NCBI GenBank assembly: GCA_947497495.1
Contig: CANMGT010000006.1
Location: forward strand, 62,001-126,000
DNA length: 64,000 nucleotides
Direction: 5' to 3'
DNA from: an uncultured Lentibacter sp.
Lineage (GTDB): Bacteria > Pseudomonadota > Alphaproteobacteria > Rhodobacterales > Rhodobacteraceae
Positions 1-8,524 of this stretch are shown piece by piece (the stretch's first letter is position 1; each line of letters opens with the position of its first letter). The translations under genes and the position numbers were made by a program. A model generated the notes under the pieces. The model saw nothing but the letters and a program-made list of their open reading frames with translations, was not told where the DNA came from and did not search any database.

Positions 1-655
1 CCGATGTGGCGCTGAAATAGGCGCGGCCATAGCCGCCCGTCGCCAGCACAACCATCTTGGCGTTGAAAACATGCATCGTGCCGTCATCAAGCTTCCAGCA
101 GACAACGCCTTGGCATTGGCCGTCTTCCGACATCACCAAGTCGATCGCGAAGTATTCAACGTAGAACTCGGCGTTGTTTTTCAGCGACTGGCCGTAAAGC
201 GTGTGCAGAATGGCGTGGCCAGTTCTGTCAGCCGCGGCGCAGGTGCGCTGCACGGCGGGGCCTTCGCCAAACTCGGTGGTGTGGCCGCCGAACGGACGCT
301 GGTAAATCTTGCCCTCTTCGGTGCGCGAAAACGGCACGCCGTAGTGCTCTAGCTCGTAAACCGCCTTGGGCGCTTCGCGGGCGAGATACTCCATCGCGTC
401 TGTGTCGCCAAGCCAGTCAGAGCCCTTGACGGTGTCATACATGTGCCACTGCCAATGGTCAGGGCCCATGTTGCTCAGCGAAGCAGCAATGCCGCCCTGC
501 GCCGCAACGGTGTGGCTGCGCGTCGGGAAAACCTTGGTCACACAGGCGGTGCGAAGCCCCTGCTCTGCCATGCCCAATGTGGCGCGCAATCCTGCGCCGC
601 CTGCTCCGACAACGACAACGTCATAGTCGTGCGTTTCATATTCATATGCGGCCAT
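1..655 (-). CDS. sdhA: Succinate dehydrogenase flavoprotein subunit, N-terminal 218 residues (runs off window)
   Basis: The reverse strand from an ATG at 655 encodes the start of the FAD subunit of complex II, which oxidises succinate to fumarate and feeds electrons to quinone. Visible are the dinucleotide-binding motif [10 protein letters not shown] near residue 15, the [13 protein letters not shown] segment whose His carries covalent FAD (about residue 47), and the conserved HTTEFGEG and [10 protein letters not shown] segments. About two thirds of the protein and any following sdhB lie outside the window. It follows sdhD by 11 bp in the same direction, so sdhC-sdhD-sdhA form one operon. Confidence 0.97.
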   Translation of the reverse strand, partial: MAAYEYETHDYDVVVVGAGGAGLRATLGMAEQGLRTACVTKVFPTRSHTVAAQGGIAASLSNMGPDHWQWHMYDTVKGSDWLGDTDAMEYLAREAPKAVYELEHYGVPFSRTEEGKIYQRPFGGHTTEFGEGPAVQRTCAAADRTGHAILHTLYGQSLKNNAEFYVEYFAIDLVMSEDGQCQGVVCWKLDDGTMHVFNAKMVVLATGGYGRAYFSATS

Positions 656-666
656 AACTTAAGTCC

Positions 667-1038
667 TCACAGCGCCATTTTGGCCAACGCGTAGAGCGCG
701 GTGGCGATCAGAAGATAGGTAAAGCAAGTCAAGAAGATGATCAGGAACTTGCGCGTCGAGCCCTGCGCATAGTCTTCGATCATCATGATCGCGCCTTTGC
801 GGAAGTGGTTGAGCGATACGAAGATCACGATGCCAAACAGCAGCGCCGGAAAGGGCCGCTGAAACGTGGCGAGCACTTCCTCGTGGCCACGGCCCAAGGC
901 GCGGCCCATGTAGACAACAAATGTAGGGATGAGCATCGCGAGGCCAACGGCGCTCACAGTCATATACCAGTGGTGTTCGGTGCCTGTGTGCGAGGCCCCT
1001 TTGCCTTCCGCGCGCTTGCGAGCTGTCAGATAACGCAT
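667..1038 (-). CDS. sdhD: Succinate dehydrogenase membrane anchor subunit D
   Basis: A 123-residue integral membrane protein with three hydrophobic segments (about residues 25-45, 60-80, 95-118). It anchors SdhAB in the cytoplasmic membrane and helps form the quinone and haem b site. The segment SLNHFRKGAIMMIEDY (about 75-90) matches the family signature of a His followed by an IEDY end. It lies 10 bp after sdhC and 11 bp before sdhA. Length and position are normal for alphaproteobacterial SdhD. Confidence 0.95.
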   Translation of the reverse strand: MRYLTARKRAEGKGASHTGTEHHWYMTVSAVGLAMLIPTFVVYMGRALGRGHEEVLATFQRPFPALLFGIVIFVSLNHFRKGAIMMIEDYAQGSTRKFLIIFLTCFTYLLIATALYALAKMAL

Positions 1039-1048
1039 GGTGGCCTCC

Positions 1049-1432
1049 TTAAATGATCAGCAATGTGAGAATGGTGAGCACGACAGAGCCGCCGATGCAG
1101 ACCCAGCCAAGCATCTCGGCTGTCGGAATGTCGAGGCCCTTGCCGGCGTCAAAGTAGAGGTGCCGCAGCCCTGCAAGGTAGTGATACCAGACCCCCCAAA
1201 GCGAGAGCGTCATGATCAGATCGCCGAACCACGAGGTCAAGAACCCGTTTGCCATAGCGAAATACTCGGCGCTTGTTGCCGCCGCGAGCAGCCACCAGAC
1301 GATCAGAAATGATGTCACGATCAGCGCGTTGCCGGTGATCCGCGTCAAAATCGAGGTGATCGACGTGAGCTGGGGGCGATAGATTGAAAGATGCGGTGAA
1401 AGCGGGCGTTCGACTGGCTTGCCATCGGCCAT
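1049..1432 (-). CDS. sdhC: Succinate dehydrogenase cytochrome b556 subunit C
   Basis: A 127-residue membrane subunit of complex II. The N-terminal signature RPLSPHLSIYRPQLTSITS (residues 8-26) and the HYLAGLRHLYFDAG segment (about 84-97), the region that supplies the haem b ligand, identify the family. There are three hydrophobic helices. It is the first gene of the sdh operon. The 190 bp in front of it contain a large inverted repeat (1583-1617) shared with the sucC promoter region, which probably regulates the operon. Confidence 0.96.
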   Translation of the reverse strand: MADGKPVERPLSPHLSIYRPQLTSITSILTRITGNALIVTSFLIVWWLLAAATSAEYFAMANGFLTSWFGDLIMTLSLWGVWYHYLAGLRHLYFDAGKGLDIPTAEMLGWVCIGGSVVLTILTLLII

Positions 1433-1582
1433 GGTGCATATCCTCTCTTGCGGGCGTATTGGCTCTATATGCCATGACGCGTTACCTCTTTGATAACGGA
1501 TTTATTGCCAGAGTCACGCACCTCAGAGGGATTTTACGGCAATTTCGTTAGATTTTTTGTCGCATCCGCCCAGAAAAGCAAA

Positions 1583-1617
1583 TTTGTGATCACGCCAGTC
1601 GCGAGCGTGATCACAAA
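1583..1617. promoter_or_regulatory. Paired GTGATCAC operator upstream of sdhC
   Basis: Two copies of the 8-bp palindrome GTGATCAC lie at 1586-1593 and 1607-1614, 21 bp apart (two helical turns). They sit inside a longer inverted repeat, TTTGTGATCACGC ... GCGTGATCACAAA, with 13-bp arms and a 9-nt spacer. The site is 151-185 bp upstream of sdhC. The same layout recurs upstream of sucC. In RNA it could also fold as a hairpin after the gene ending at 1624, but the sucC copy is not at a gene end, so an operator is the better reading. The regulator is unknown. Confidence 0.7.
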
Positions 1618-1623
1618 ATCCCC

Positions 1624-2046
1624 TCAGTAGAGGCTATCCAGCACATCTGTCATCGTGGTGTTGAAATTCAAGTAGGATATTTTCATCTCCCCACGGATCG
1701 GTGCTGCCAGCAAATAGAGCGACATGGGGAAGTCCTGGCCTTTGATGTTGAACGTCGTGACTTCCTGCACCATGCCGCCCACATCACGCCGCTGCACGAC
1801 TGTCTGACAGTCTTCAAAGCCGTTCGGGAACAGGCCTTCAAGCTGGCCAAGCGGCTTCTCCAGCGCCTTGCGAGATGAGCCCATAAGCTCGGTGGCAACC
1901 TTGGAGAACTCCTGAAATTCACCCTTCAAAAAGGCCTCTTTCGCGGCTTCCAGGATTTCGACAGGCTCTGCACCGCGCATCTCGCAGGTGTTTTCGGCCA
2001 CGGCGGGGCTGGCGGCAAGCGCCAGTGCTATGATCAAATGTTTCAT
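1624..2046 (-). CDS. Small exported protein of unknown function
   Basis: About 140 residues from the ATG at 2046. The start MKHLIIALALAASPAVA is a clear Sec signal peptide with cleavage after AVA. An in-frame ATG 18 nt further upstream would put polar residues before the signal and is less likely. The chosen start overlaps the stop of the hydratase gene as ATGA, so the two are translationally coupled. The mature part has two Cys (CEMRG, EDCQT) that could form a disulfide in the periplasm. I do not recognise the family. Confidence 0.75.
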   Translation of the reverse strand: MKHLIIALALAASPAVAENTCEMRGAEPVEILEAAKEAFLKGEFQEFSKVATELMGSSRKALEKPLGQLEGLFPNGFEDCQTVVQRRDVGGMVQEVTTFNIKGQDFPMSLYLLAAPIRGEMKISYLNFNTTMTDVLDSLY

Positions 2047-3074
2047 AGCGGCATCAAAGCCCAATAATCCAGATCGAGCAAGACATGGGGCAGGTATTTG
2101 CCATCCTCGCCCTTGAGCGTAAACGCGTCTCCGCCCGACGTCGCCACAAGGCGCAGGCGCACCGCGCCAACACCGGGCGCGCTTGTTTCGGCCTTCTCAA
2201 GCACTTCCGACCACGCCTTGACTGTCAGCCCGCTAAAGCAGGGGTTGGCATGCGCGCCGCCGTTGAGGCCCACGATCATCTGCGCGTTCGCAAGCCCGTT
2301 AAAGCTCAGCGCGCGTGCCATCGAAATGATGTGACCGCCATAAATCAGCCGCTGGCCGTCGGGGCGGAATGTCGCGTCAAAATGCACTTTGGCAGTGTTC
2401 TGCCAGAGGCGTGTGGCCAACATGTGCTCGGCTTCCTCGATGGTCACGCCATCGACGTGGTCGATCTGCTCGCCAACCTCGTAGTCGCTCCAGCGGTGCG
2501 GTTCGCCGGCCAGCGTGAAGTCGTAGTTGGTAAAGTCCAAGCTTTCGGGGATCACAAGCTCACTTGCCGGAATAACGTTCTGCAACGCGGGCACAACCGT
2601 CTCGGGCGCCGGCGCGTCCAGATCATTCTTGCGCACCATCACCCAGCGCACATATTCTAGCACCGTCTCGTTCATCTGGTTAAGGCCACGCGTGCGCACC
2701 CAGACAACGCCCGTCTTGCCGTTGGAGTTTTGCTTGAGGCCAATAACTTCAGACACCGAGCGCAGCGTGTCGCCAGGGTAAACAGGCTTCAGCCACTTGC
2801 CCTCTGCGTAGCCGAGGTTGGCCACCGCGTTGAGCGAAATGTCAGGCACTGTTTTGCCGAAAACCACATGAAACGCCGCCAGGTCGTCAATCGGGCTGCC
2901 TTCAAGCCCGCTGTCCGCGGCAAACATGTCAGACGAGTAAAGCGCATGTCGCGCAGGATAAAGCGCATGATAAAGCGCGCGTTCGCCCTCGCCCACGGTG
3001 CGCGGCACCGCGTGCTCGATCACTTGGCCAATGGTGTAATCTTCAAAAAAGCGGCCAGTGTTAGTTTTGCCCAT
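2043..3074 (-). CDS. mch: Mesaconyl-CoA hydratase (beta-methylmalyl-CoA dehydratase), MaoC-like
   Basis: A 343-residue double hot-dog (MaoC-type) protein. In Rhodobacter sphaeroides Mch interconverts mesaconyl-C1-CoA and beta-methylmalyl-CoA in the ethylmalonyl-CoA pathway of acetate assimilation. The length is the same as I recall for that enzyme, and the N-terminus (RFFEDYTIGQVIEHAVPRT) and the segment YPARHALYSSDMFA are typical. The second hot-dog half begins near residue 185 (RWSDYEVGEQIDHVDG). Upstream in the same direction are DUF1737, NnrU and a malyl-CoA thioesterase, and downstream sdh; this neighbourhood supports the call. Confidence 0.9.
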   Translation of the reverse strand: MGKTNTGRFFEDYTIGQVIEHAVPRTVGEGERALYHALYPARHALYSSDMFAADSGLEGSPIDDLAAFHVVFGKTVPDISLNAVANLGYAEGKWLKPVYPGDTLRSVSEVIGLKQNSNGKTGVVWVRTRGLNQMNETVLEYVRWVMVRKNDLDAPAPETVVPALQNVIPASELVIPESLDFTNYDFTLAGEPHRWSDYEVGEQIDHVDGVTIEEAEHMLATRLWQNTAKVHFDATFRPDGQRLIYGGHIISMARALSFNGLANAQMIVGLNGGAHANPCFSGLTVKAWSEVLEKAETSAPGVGAVRLRLVATSGGDAFTLKGEDGKYLPHVLLDLDYWALMPL

Positions 3075-3076
3075 CT

Positions 3077-3280
3077 TTACTGTGCTCCTAATTTCATGTC
3101 GGGGCTGTAGTCAGCCTCCACGTCTTTCGTTACGGCCTGCCCGCAGCGCATCACGTTGTTTGCGGCGTCCCATGCATATGTCGGCGAGCCGTAAAGCTCC
3201 CAGCCTTTGCTCAAAGCCTCTGACACTTTGTGGCAAAAGGCCGAGGTGTCTTCTTCAGTTAACAGGCGATACAGCTTCAT
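3077..3280 (-). CDS. DUF1737 family protein
   Basis: A 67-residue soluble protein. The pattern YRLLTEEDTSAFCHKV ... GWELYGSPTYAWD ... MRCGQAV is the signature of DUF1737, whose function is unknown. It sits 2 bp before mch and 3 bp after the NnrU gene, so it is cotranscribed. Two Cys are present (residues 16 and 46). Confidence 0.85.
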   Translation of the reverse strand: MKLYRLLTEEDTSAFCHKVSEALSKGWELYGSPTYAWDAANNVMRCGQAVTKDVEADYSPDMKLGAQ

Positions 3281-3283
3281 GGC

Positions 3284-3829
3284 TTATCCAAACACGCTCG
3301 GACCGACAAAGCCGTGGATCAACGCGATGACGCCGAAAACCAGCACTGTGCCGGCAAACGCCATGATCTCTTTTTTCATAGGCGCAGGCGCAGGGCGCAC
3401 CCACTCAGGCTCGGCACGGTTGATCTTGATCATCTGGAACACCGCCCAAGCCATAAGACCGCCGAACAGCACGAAGCTTTCCACGTCGCCATTCACCAGC
3501 AAATGCGCGAGCGCCCATATTTTAAAGCCGATCAGCATCGGGTGGCGTAACTTGCGCGCCAAAGCTGTCTTCATGCCCGAGGCGGCAAAGCAGTAAACCG
3601 CGACCAGCATCAGCAGGTTGTTGATGCCAACCAGCGCGGGGCTGCGGCCCCAAAAAGCCGCGCCATCGGCCATTTTGTAGCCCACTGTCATCAGCACGAT
3701 CGAGGCAACAGTTGCCAGCGTAACATAGCCTTTTCCCTTGTCGCCCAATGCGGCCCGCTTTTCAGGCGCAAGACGTTTGAACAAATGTGCAGCCGCCCAA
3801 AGCGCGACACCGAGAATAAGAATGAGCAT
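3284..3829 (-). CDS. NnrU family membrane protein
   Basis: A 181-residue membrane protein with five or six hydrophobic helices. The conserved segment RHPMLIGFKIWALAHLLVNGD (about residues 93-113) marks the NnrU family, which is related to plant 15-cis-zeta-carotene isomerase and was first named for a role near nitrite and nitric-oxide reduction genes. No nitrogen-oxide genes are seen here. The gene lies 12 bp after the thioesterase gene and 3 bp before DUF1737. Its role in this operon is unknown. Confidence 0.88.
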   Translation of the reverse strand: MLILILGVALWAAAHLFKRLAPEKRAALGDKGKGYVTLATVASIVLMTVGYKMADGAAFWGRSPALVGINNLLMLVAVYCFAASGMKTALARKLRHPMLIGFKIWALAHLLVNGDVESFVLFGGLMAWAVFQMIKINRAEPEWVRPAPAPMKKEIMAFAGTVLVFGVIALIHGFVGPSVFG

Positions 3830-3841
3830 GAAAGCCTCCGG

Positions 3842-4690
3842 TTATTTTCTCGCGACAGCTTCAGCGAGTGCCAAAACCTTGCGCGCCGTCTCAACATGCA
3901 GGTTTTCGACGATTTTACCATCGACAACAGCAACGCCCTGCCCGCTGGCTTCCACTTCCTCAAGGGCCGCGATCTGGCGTTTCGCAAGATCAACCTCGGC
4001 CTCGCTTGGCGCGAAGGCCGCGTTTGTCACGTCAACCTGTGCGGGGTGGATGAGTGTTTTGCCGTCAAAGCCCATGTCGCGGCCCTGTTCGCATTCAAAC
4101 TTGAGGCCTTCGTCGTCCTTGAACTGGTTGTAAACGCCGTCGATCGCCACGACGCCATGGGCTCGCGCAGCCAGCAGCAGCATCTGCAGGCTGGCTTGCA
4201 TCGGAAGGCGGTCAGCGCGGAAGCGGCAGTTAAGCTCTTTGGCAAGGTCGTTCGTGCCGGCAACAAACCCCTTGATCTGCGGGTGCGCCGCAATTTCTTG
4301 AGCGTTCATCACGCCAAGCGGGGTTTCGATCATCGCCCAAATCGCCTTGTCTGCGCCGATGATGGCTGCGAGCGCATCAACGTCAGCCGCCGAGTTCACC
4401 TTGGGCAGCAGGAAGGCGTCGGCATCGGCGTCTTTCATCGCGGCGGCATCGTCAGCGCCCCATTCGCTGTCCAGCCCGTTGAGGCGGATGATCTTGGCGC
4501 GCGTGCCGTAACCGCCCTCTTTCAAGGCGGCGCTCAAAGTCGCGCGGGCTTCCACTTTCGCATCCGGCGTCACGGCGTCTTCAAGGTCAAAGATGATCGC
4601 GTCGACATCCAGCCCGCGGGCCTTCTCCAAAGCGCGGTCTTTTGAACCGGGAATATAAAGAACCGAGCGGTAGGGGCGTGGCATGTCCAT
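3842..4690 (-). CDS. mcl2: (3S)-malyl-CoA thioesterase / malyl-CoA lyase family (HpcH/HpaI aldolase fold)
   Basis: About 282 residues from the ATG at 4690. That start is preceded at good distance by GGAG; a longer frame to 4735 lacks such a site. The N-terminus RPYRSVLYIPGSKDRALEKA, the acidic DLEDAV metal motif (about residues 35-40) and the MIETPLG segment place it in the citrate-lyase-beta/malyl-CoA family. It resembles R. sphaeroides Mcl2, a thioesterase that releases malate from malyl-CoA, more than the Mcl1 lyase. Leading an operon with mch agrees with that. The lyase/thioesterase distinction is inferred from the N-terminus and context. Confidence 0.82.
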   Translation of the reverse strand: MDMPRPYRSVLYIPGSKDRALEKARGLDVDAIIFDLEDAVTPDAKVEARATLSAALKEGGYGTRAKIIRLNGLDSEWGADDAAAMKDADADAFLLPKVNSAADVDALAAIIGADKAIWAMIETPLGVMNAQEIAAHPQIKGFVAGTNDLAKELNCRFRADRLPMQASLQMLLLAARAHGVVAIDGVYNQFKDDEGLKFECEQGRDMGFDGKTLIHPAQVDVTNAAFAPSEAEVDLAKRQIAALEEVEASGQGVAVVDGKIVENLHVETARKVLALAEAVARK

Positions 4691-4763
4691 GAGTGTCTCC
4701 AGAGTGTCAGCAATAAAGTTGCGCAGATTTCGCATTTTCTAGACGAAAACTTCAAGCACAAAA

Positions 4764-4780
4764 TTTCTGCAATGCAGAAA
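4764..4780. promoter_or_regulatory. Perfect 17-bp palindrome, likely operator
   Basis: TTTCTGCA-A-TGCAGAAA lies 74 bp upstream of the mcl2 start and 113 bp upstream of the divergent gene at 4893. A perfect 8+1+8 palindrome in this short divergent promoter region is a good operator candidate. RamB/PccR-type acyl-CoA regulators of related pathways bind TTTGCAAA-like sites, but the match is only loose, so the regulator is left open. Confidence 0.5.
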
Positions 4781-4892
4781 GCGGCGACAATCTATGGAGC
4801 ATTTGAAGCAAAGTCCGCCCCGTTAACCAAACTTCAAAGCCTGCCCGCGAGGCTTATCAGCGACCGGATTGCCCTGATGAAAGGTAAAAACC

Positions 4893-5198
4893 ATGAACTC
4901 CCTCGCTAAAACGGCACTTGCATTCGGCATCTGCGGCGTTCTCTCCGCCCCCGCACAGGCCCAAAACTGCGCCCCGCGCGAACGCGTCCTTGAAAGGCTG
5001 GCACGGTCCTACGGGGAAACGCGCCAGTCTGTCGGGCTTGGCGCCAACAACGCGATGGTCGAAGTCTTCGCCTCACCAGACAGCGGCACTTGGACGATCC
5101 TCGTTACAACCGCTGAGGGGATCACCTGCCTCGTCGCATCAGGCGAGGCCTTTGAAGCCCTCGCCGAAGCCTTGCCAGCCAAGGGCAATGACGCCTAA
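4893..5198 (+). CDS. Small exported protein of unknown function
   Basis: 101 residues with an N-terminal signal peptide (MNSLAKTALAFGICGVLSAPAQA) and a mature part starting at QNCAPRERVLERLARSYGE. The segments SVGLGANNAMVEVFASP and GTWTILVTTAEGITC have the look of a compact beta-rich periplasmic domain with two Cys. I have no function for it. It is divergent from the mcl2 operon and its last 4 bases overlap the convergent acetyltransferase gene. Confidence 0.8.
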   Translation: MNSLAKTALAFGICGVLSAPAQAQNCAPRERVLERLARSYGETRQSVGLGANNAMVEVFASPDSGTWTILVTTAEGITCLVASGEAFEALAEALPAKGNDA

Positions 5199-5617
5199 AA
5201 GCGGATCATCATCCCCCACTTTTCGTCAGCGTCAAAGCCGACGGCTTCGTAAAAGCCGCGAGCATTGCGCGCCTGACCCGTCAGCAACATGACCTTGTAG
5301 CAACCCGCCTCGCGCGCCTGTGCAACACAATGCTGCATCACGGCTTTCCCATGGCCCTGCCCACGCAGCTTGGACTTTGCGACGACGTTTTCAACAAGCC
5401 CGTAAGGCCGCCCGCCATATGTCATGTTCGGCAAAACATGTAGTGTTGTCATCGCGACAAGCCTGCCTTGATGAAACTTCCCGAAAACGCTGGTGCCTGC
5501 ATGGGCCAGAATGGCTTCAAACGAGTCAACTCCCGCCACGGCCCCACTTCTGGTTAGCTCCCAATAAAGCTCTTCGGCCTCTGGCCAGTCGTCTACCGTC
5601 AGACAGCGTAATGTCAT
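5195..5617 (-). CDS. GNAT family N-acetyltransferase
   Basis: About 140 residues from the ATG at 5617, which overlaps the stop of the permease gene as ATGA. The acetyl-CoA loop is visible as SKLRGQGHGKAVMQHCV (about residues 83-99, the Q/RxxGxG/A signature), followed by the usual C-terminal ARGFYEAVGF strand-helix. The substrate cannot be predicted. It is cotranscribed with the TauE/SafE-type permease. Confidence 0.88.
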   Translation of the reverse strand: MTLRCLTVDDWPEAEELYWELTRSGAVAGVDSFEAILAHAGTSVFGKFHQGRLVAMTTLHVLPNMTYGGRPYGLVENVVAKSKLRGQGHGKAVMQHCVAQAREAGCYKVMLLTGQARNARGFYEAVGFDADEKWGMMIRF

Positions 5618-6372
5618 GTCAAACCATCCCAAATGAGTTTGCTGCCCGTCACCGTAAGCAGCACATACGTCAACGCGAAAAACGCCCGCTCGCTGATCAG
5701 AAAATGCGCTTTAACGCCGAGCCACGCCCCGAAAAGCGCGAAGGGCGCCAGCATCAGGTCAAGTTTCAAAGTCTCCAGCGTGAAGATCCCCATGAAGCCA
5801 TAGGGCACCACTTTCACGATGTTTATCAGCCAGAAAACAAGCACCGATGTTGCCTGGTACTCCGTCTTTGACAGCCTGCGCGACAGCAGATAGACCGCCG
5901 CAGGCGGCCCGCCCGCGTGGCTGACAAAACTGGTAAAACCAACCGTGACACCTGCCAAGGCACCGCGCCAAAGGCTTGCGGGCGCAACTGCTTCCTGCGC
6001 CACACGCGCCGTCACAAACGCCCGCCCAACCAGCTGCCAAAGCACAAACAGCACCGCGATCGCACCGATCAACAGCTTGAGCGTGTCCGCATCGGCGAGA
6101 CGGTAAAACAGCGCGCCCAGCAGCACACCGGGCACACCCGCCAGAACCAGGATCTTCGCATCAGGCCAGCTCCATTGCTTCCAGTAGGGCCGTAACGTGG
6201 CGACATCTATCAACATCAGCAAAGGCAGCATGATGCCCAGAGCGGCCCCCGGCTCGACAACCAGCGCAAGAATCGCTGCCGCTGCAAAAGCCGCGCCCGA
6301 GCCAAAGCCGCCCTTGGAAACCCCTGCAAATGTCACAGCCGCGCCTGCAATTGCCAAAAAACCTAAATCCAA
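5614..6372 (-). CDS. TauE/SafE family (TSUP) membrane permease
   Basis: A membrane protein of about 252 residues with eight hydrophobic segments and the family features KGGFGSG near the N-terminus and a second GFTSFVSHAGGPPAAVYLL half-signature near the middle. Such proteins export or import sulfur-containing anions or other organic anions. I prefer the TTG at 6372: it is preceded by a GGGGG ribosome site 6 nt away and starts directly before the first membrane helix, while the longer frame to 6465 adds a non-hydrophobic, unconserved-looking tail. The substrate is unknown. Confidence 0.85.
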   Translation of the reverse strand: MDLGFLAIAGAAVTFAGVSKGGFGSGAAFAAAAILALVVEPGAALGIMLPLLMLIDVATLRPYWKQWSWPDAKILVLAGVPGVLLGALFYRLADADTLKLLIGAIAVLFVLWQLVGRAFVTARVAQEAVAPASLWRGALAGVTVGFTSFVSHAGGPPAAVYLLSRRLSKTEYQATSVLVFWLINIVKVVPYGFMGIFTLETLKLDLMLAPFALFGAWLGVKAHFLISERAFFALTYVLLTVTGSKLIWDGLT

Positions 6373-6493
6373 GGTTTTGCCCCCAAAGTTACCGTATCTA
6401 AACCGAATTTGCGCTAACTGCGGGGGCGAAACAAGCCATGGCCTGGTTATGCCGCGTCGCAGCACTCTTGCTTTTGCTCGGTAAAAGGCCTAG

Positions 6494-7507
<1,014 letters not shown>

Positions 7508-7534
7508 GCCCCTGACAACACTTTAAAAATTACG

Positions 7535-7561
7535 AAAAGGCGCTCTGCGGGGCGCCTTTTT
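7535..7561. terminator. Intrinsic terminator after mdh, probably bidirectional
   Basis: AAAAGGCGC and GCGCCTTTT form a 9-bp stem around an 8-nt loop, and the run of T continues to 7561. The reverse strand also has T residues after the stem, so it can serve the convergent sulfotransferase-like gene whose stop codon begins at 7561. Confidence 0.9.
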
Positions 7562-8163
7562 CATGCGCCAAACCGTTCTGCGATCAGCGCGTAGTCGGCG
7601 GCATAGAAGGCTTCGATCTTGGCGCGAAACTCTTGCGGCACCTCGACAGTGTCGCCCTCTGAGGCAAGCTTATGCGCCAGTGTAGGCCCCGTCACGCCAG
7701 ACAGCTCTTCCAGCCAATCCGTGACCGCCTCAAGCCCGTTTTCAAAGCGAAACAAAGTCATGTCTTTGCTGACAAATTCGGCCTGCGGACGAATGTGATT
7801 GTCGAGAAAGTAGGGGTTTTCGCCATAAAGCCGGAACGCTCGCGCGGCCCATGCGTCAAACTCCGGCATCTGCCGCTTGCCCTTGCGCTCGACCTGCCCG
7901 CGCCGATAGCGGTATTCGCTAACCAGCCTCTCGACAGGGTCGCGCAGCACAGCAAAGCGCGCGTCCACAAACGCCCCCTTGAAAAGCGGCTCAAACAACG
8001 CGGCGTGCAGGTGTTGCGGCGTGCAGCCCATGCCTTCAAGCGCGCTTTTGTGGCGCAACCCAAGCGCGCCCGCCTGCCCCAGCCAGTCTTCAACCGAAGA
8101 ACCGCCGGTCTTGGGGATATGCGCAAAGAACACAAGCTTGTCGGCAAGGCGCGCCAGCGGCAT
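7561..8163 (-). CDS. Sulfotransferase family protein
   Basis: 200 residues. The N-terminal FFAHIPKTGGSSVEDWL matches the 5'-phosphosulfate-binding loop (PKTGGSS) of Golgi-type sulfotransferases, and FAVLRDPVERLVSEYRYR (about residues 69-86) matches the 3'-phosphate-binding motif with Arg and Ser. It should use PAPS to sulfate a carbohydrate or lipid; the acceptor is unknown. It faces the mdh gene and shares its terminator. It is an accessory gene inside a TCA-cycle block. Confidence 0.85.
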   Translation of the reverse strand: MPLARLADKLVFFAHIPKTGGSSVEDWLGQAGALGLRHKSALEGMGCTPQHLHAALFEPLFKGAFVDARFAVLRDPVERLVSEYRYRRGQVERKGKRQMPEFDAWAARAFRLYGENPYFLDNHIRPQAEFVSKDMTLFRFENGLEAVTDWLEELSGVTGPTLAHKLASEGDTVEVPQEFRAKIEAFYAADYALIAERFGA

Positions 8164-8524
8164 CAGCTTGGCTCCTGAGACTTGAGGGCCGCCTTGGGCG
8201 CATTGCTTTCCATAAAACCACTCGATTAAAATCTATCTATCGGCCAAAACTGCACAGCACAGGCGCCGGCCGCAAGGTTTATTCTTGCGCCATAGCGGCC
8301 GCCTGGCTTCGATAATGGCGCAGACACCGCGCTCAGCTGAGGTGATTCCTTTATTAGCCGAACTTATATGCAGGTTTTTATATTTGTGATCACAGCATTC
8401 TAACCTGTGATCACAAATCCCAGAAAATTCCCGTTTTAGGCAAAAAAGAAGCGAAACTGCTTAGGTTTTGCGAAACCTTGTGCCACTAGAGTCTGCAACC
8501 GAAGCAAAAAAACGGGAATGTTTC
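8164..8524. other. 361-bp divergent intergenic region before sucC
   Basis: It separates the sulfotransferase-like gene (reverse) from sucC (forward) and must hold both promoters. The only strong signal is the paired GTGATCAC site at 8383-8417. The 100 bp before it are AT-rich for this genome. No convincing small gene is seen. Confidence 0.7.
8383..8417. promoter_or_regulatory. Paired GTGATCAC operator upstream of sucC
   Basis: GTGATCAC at 8386-8393 and 8407-8414, again exactly 21 bp apart, inside a 12-bp-arm inverted repeat TTTGTGATCACA ... TGTGATCACAAA with an 11-nt spacer. It lies 108-142 bp upstream of the sucC ATG. The outer TTTGTGATCAC / GTGATCACAAA frame is identical to the site before sdhC, while the spacer differs, which is what a protein-binding site selected for contacts and spacing would show. 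Confidence 0.75.
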
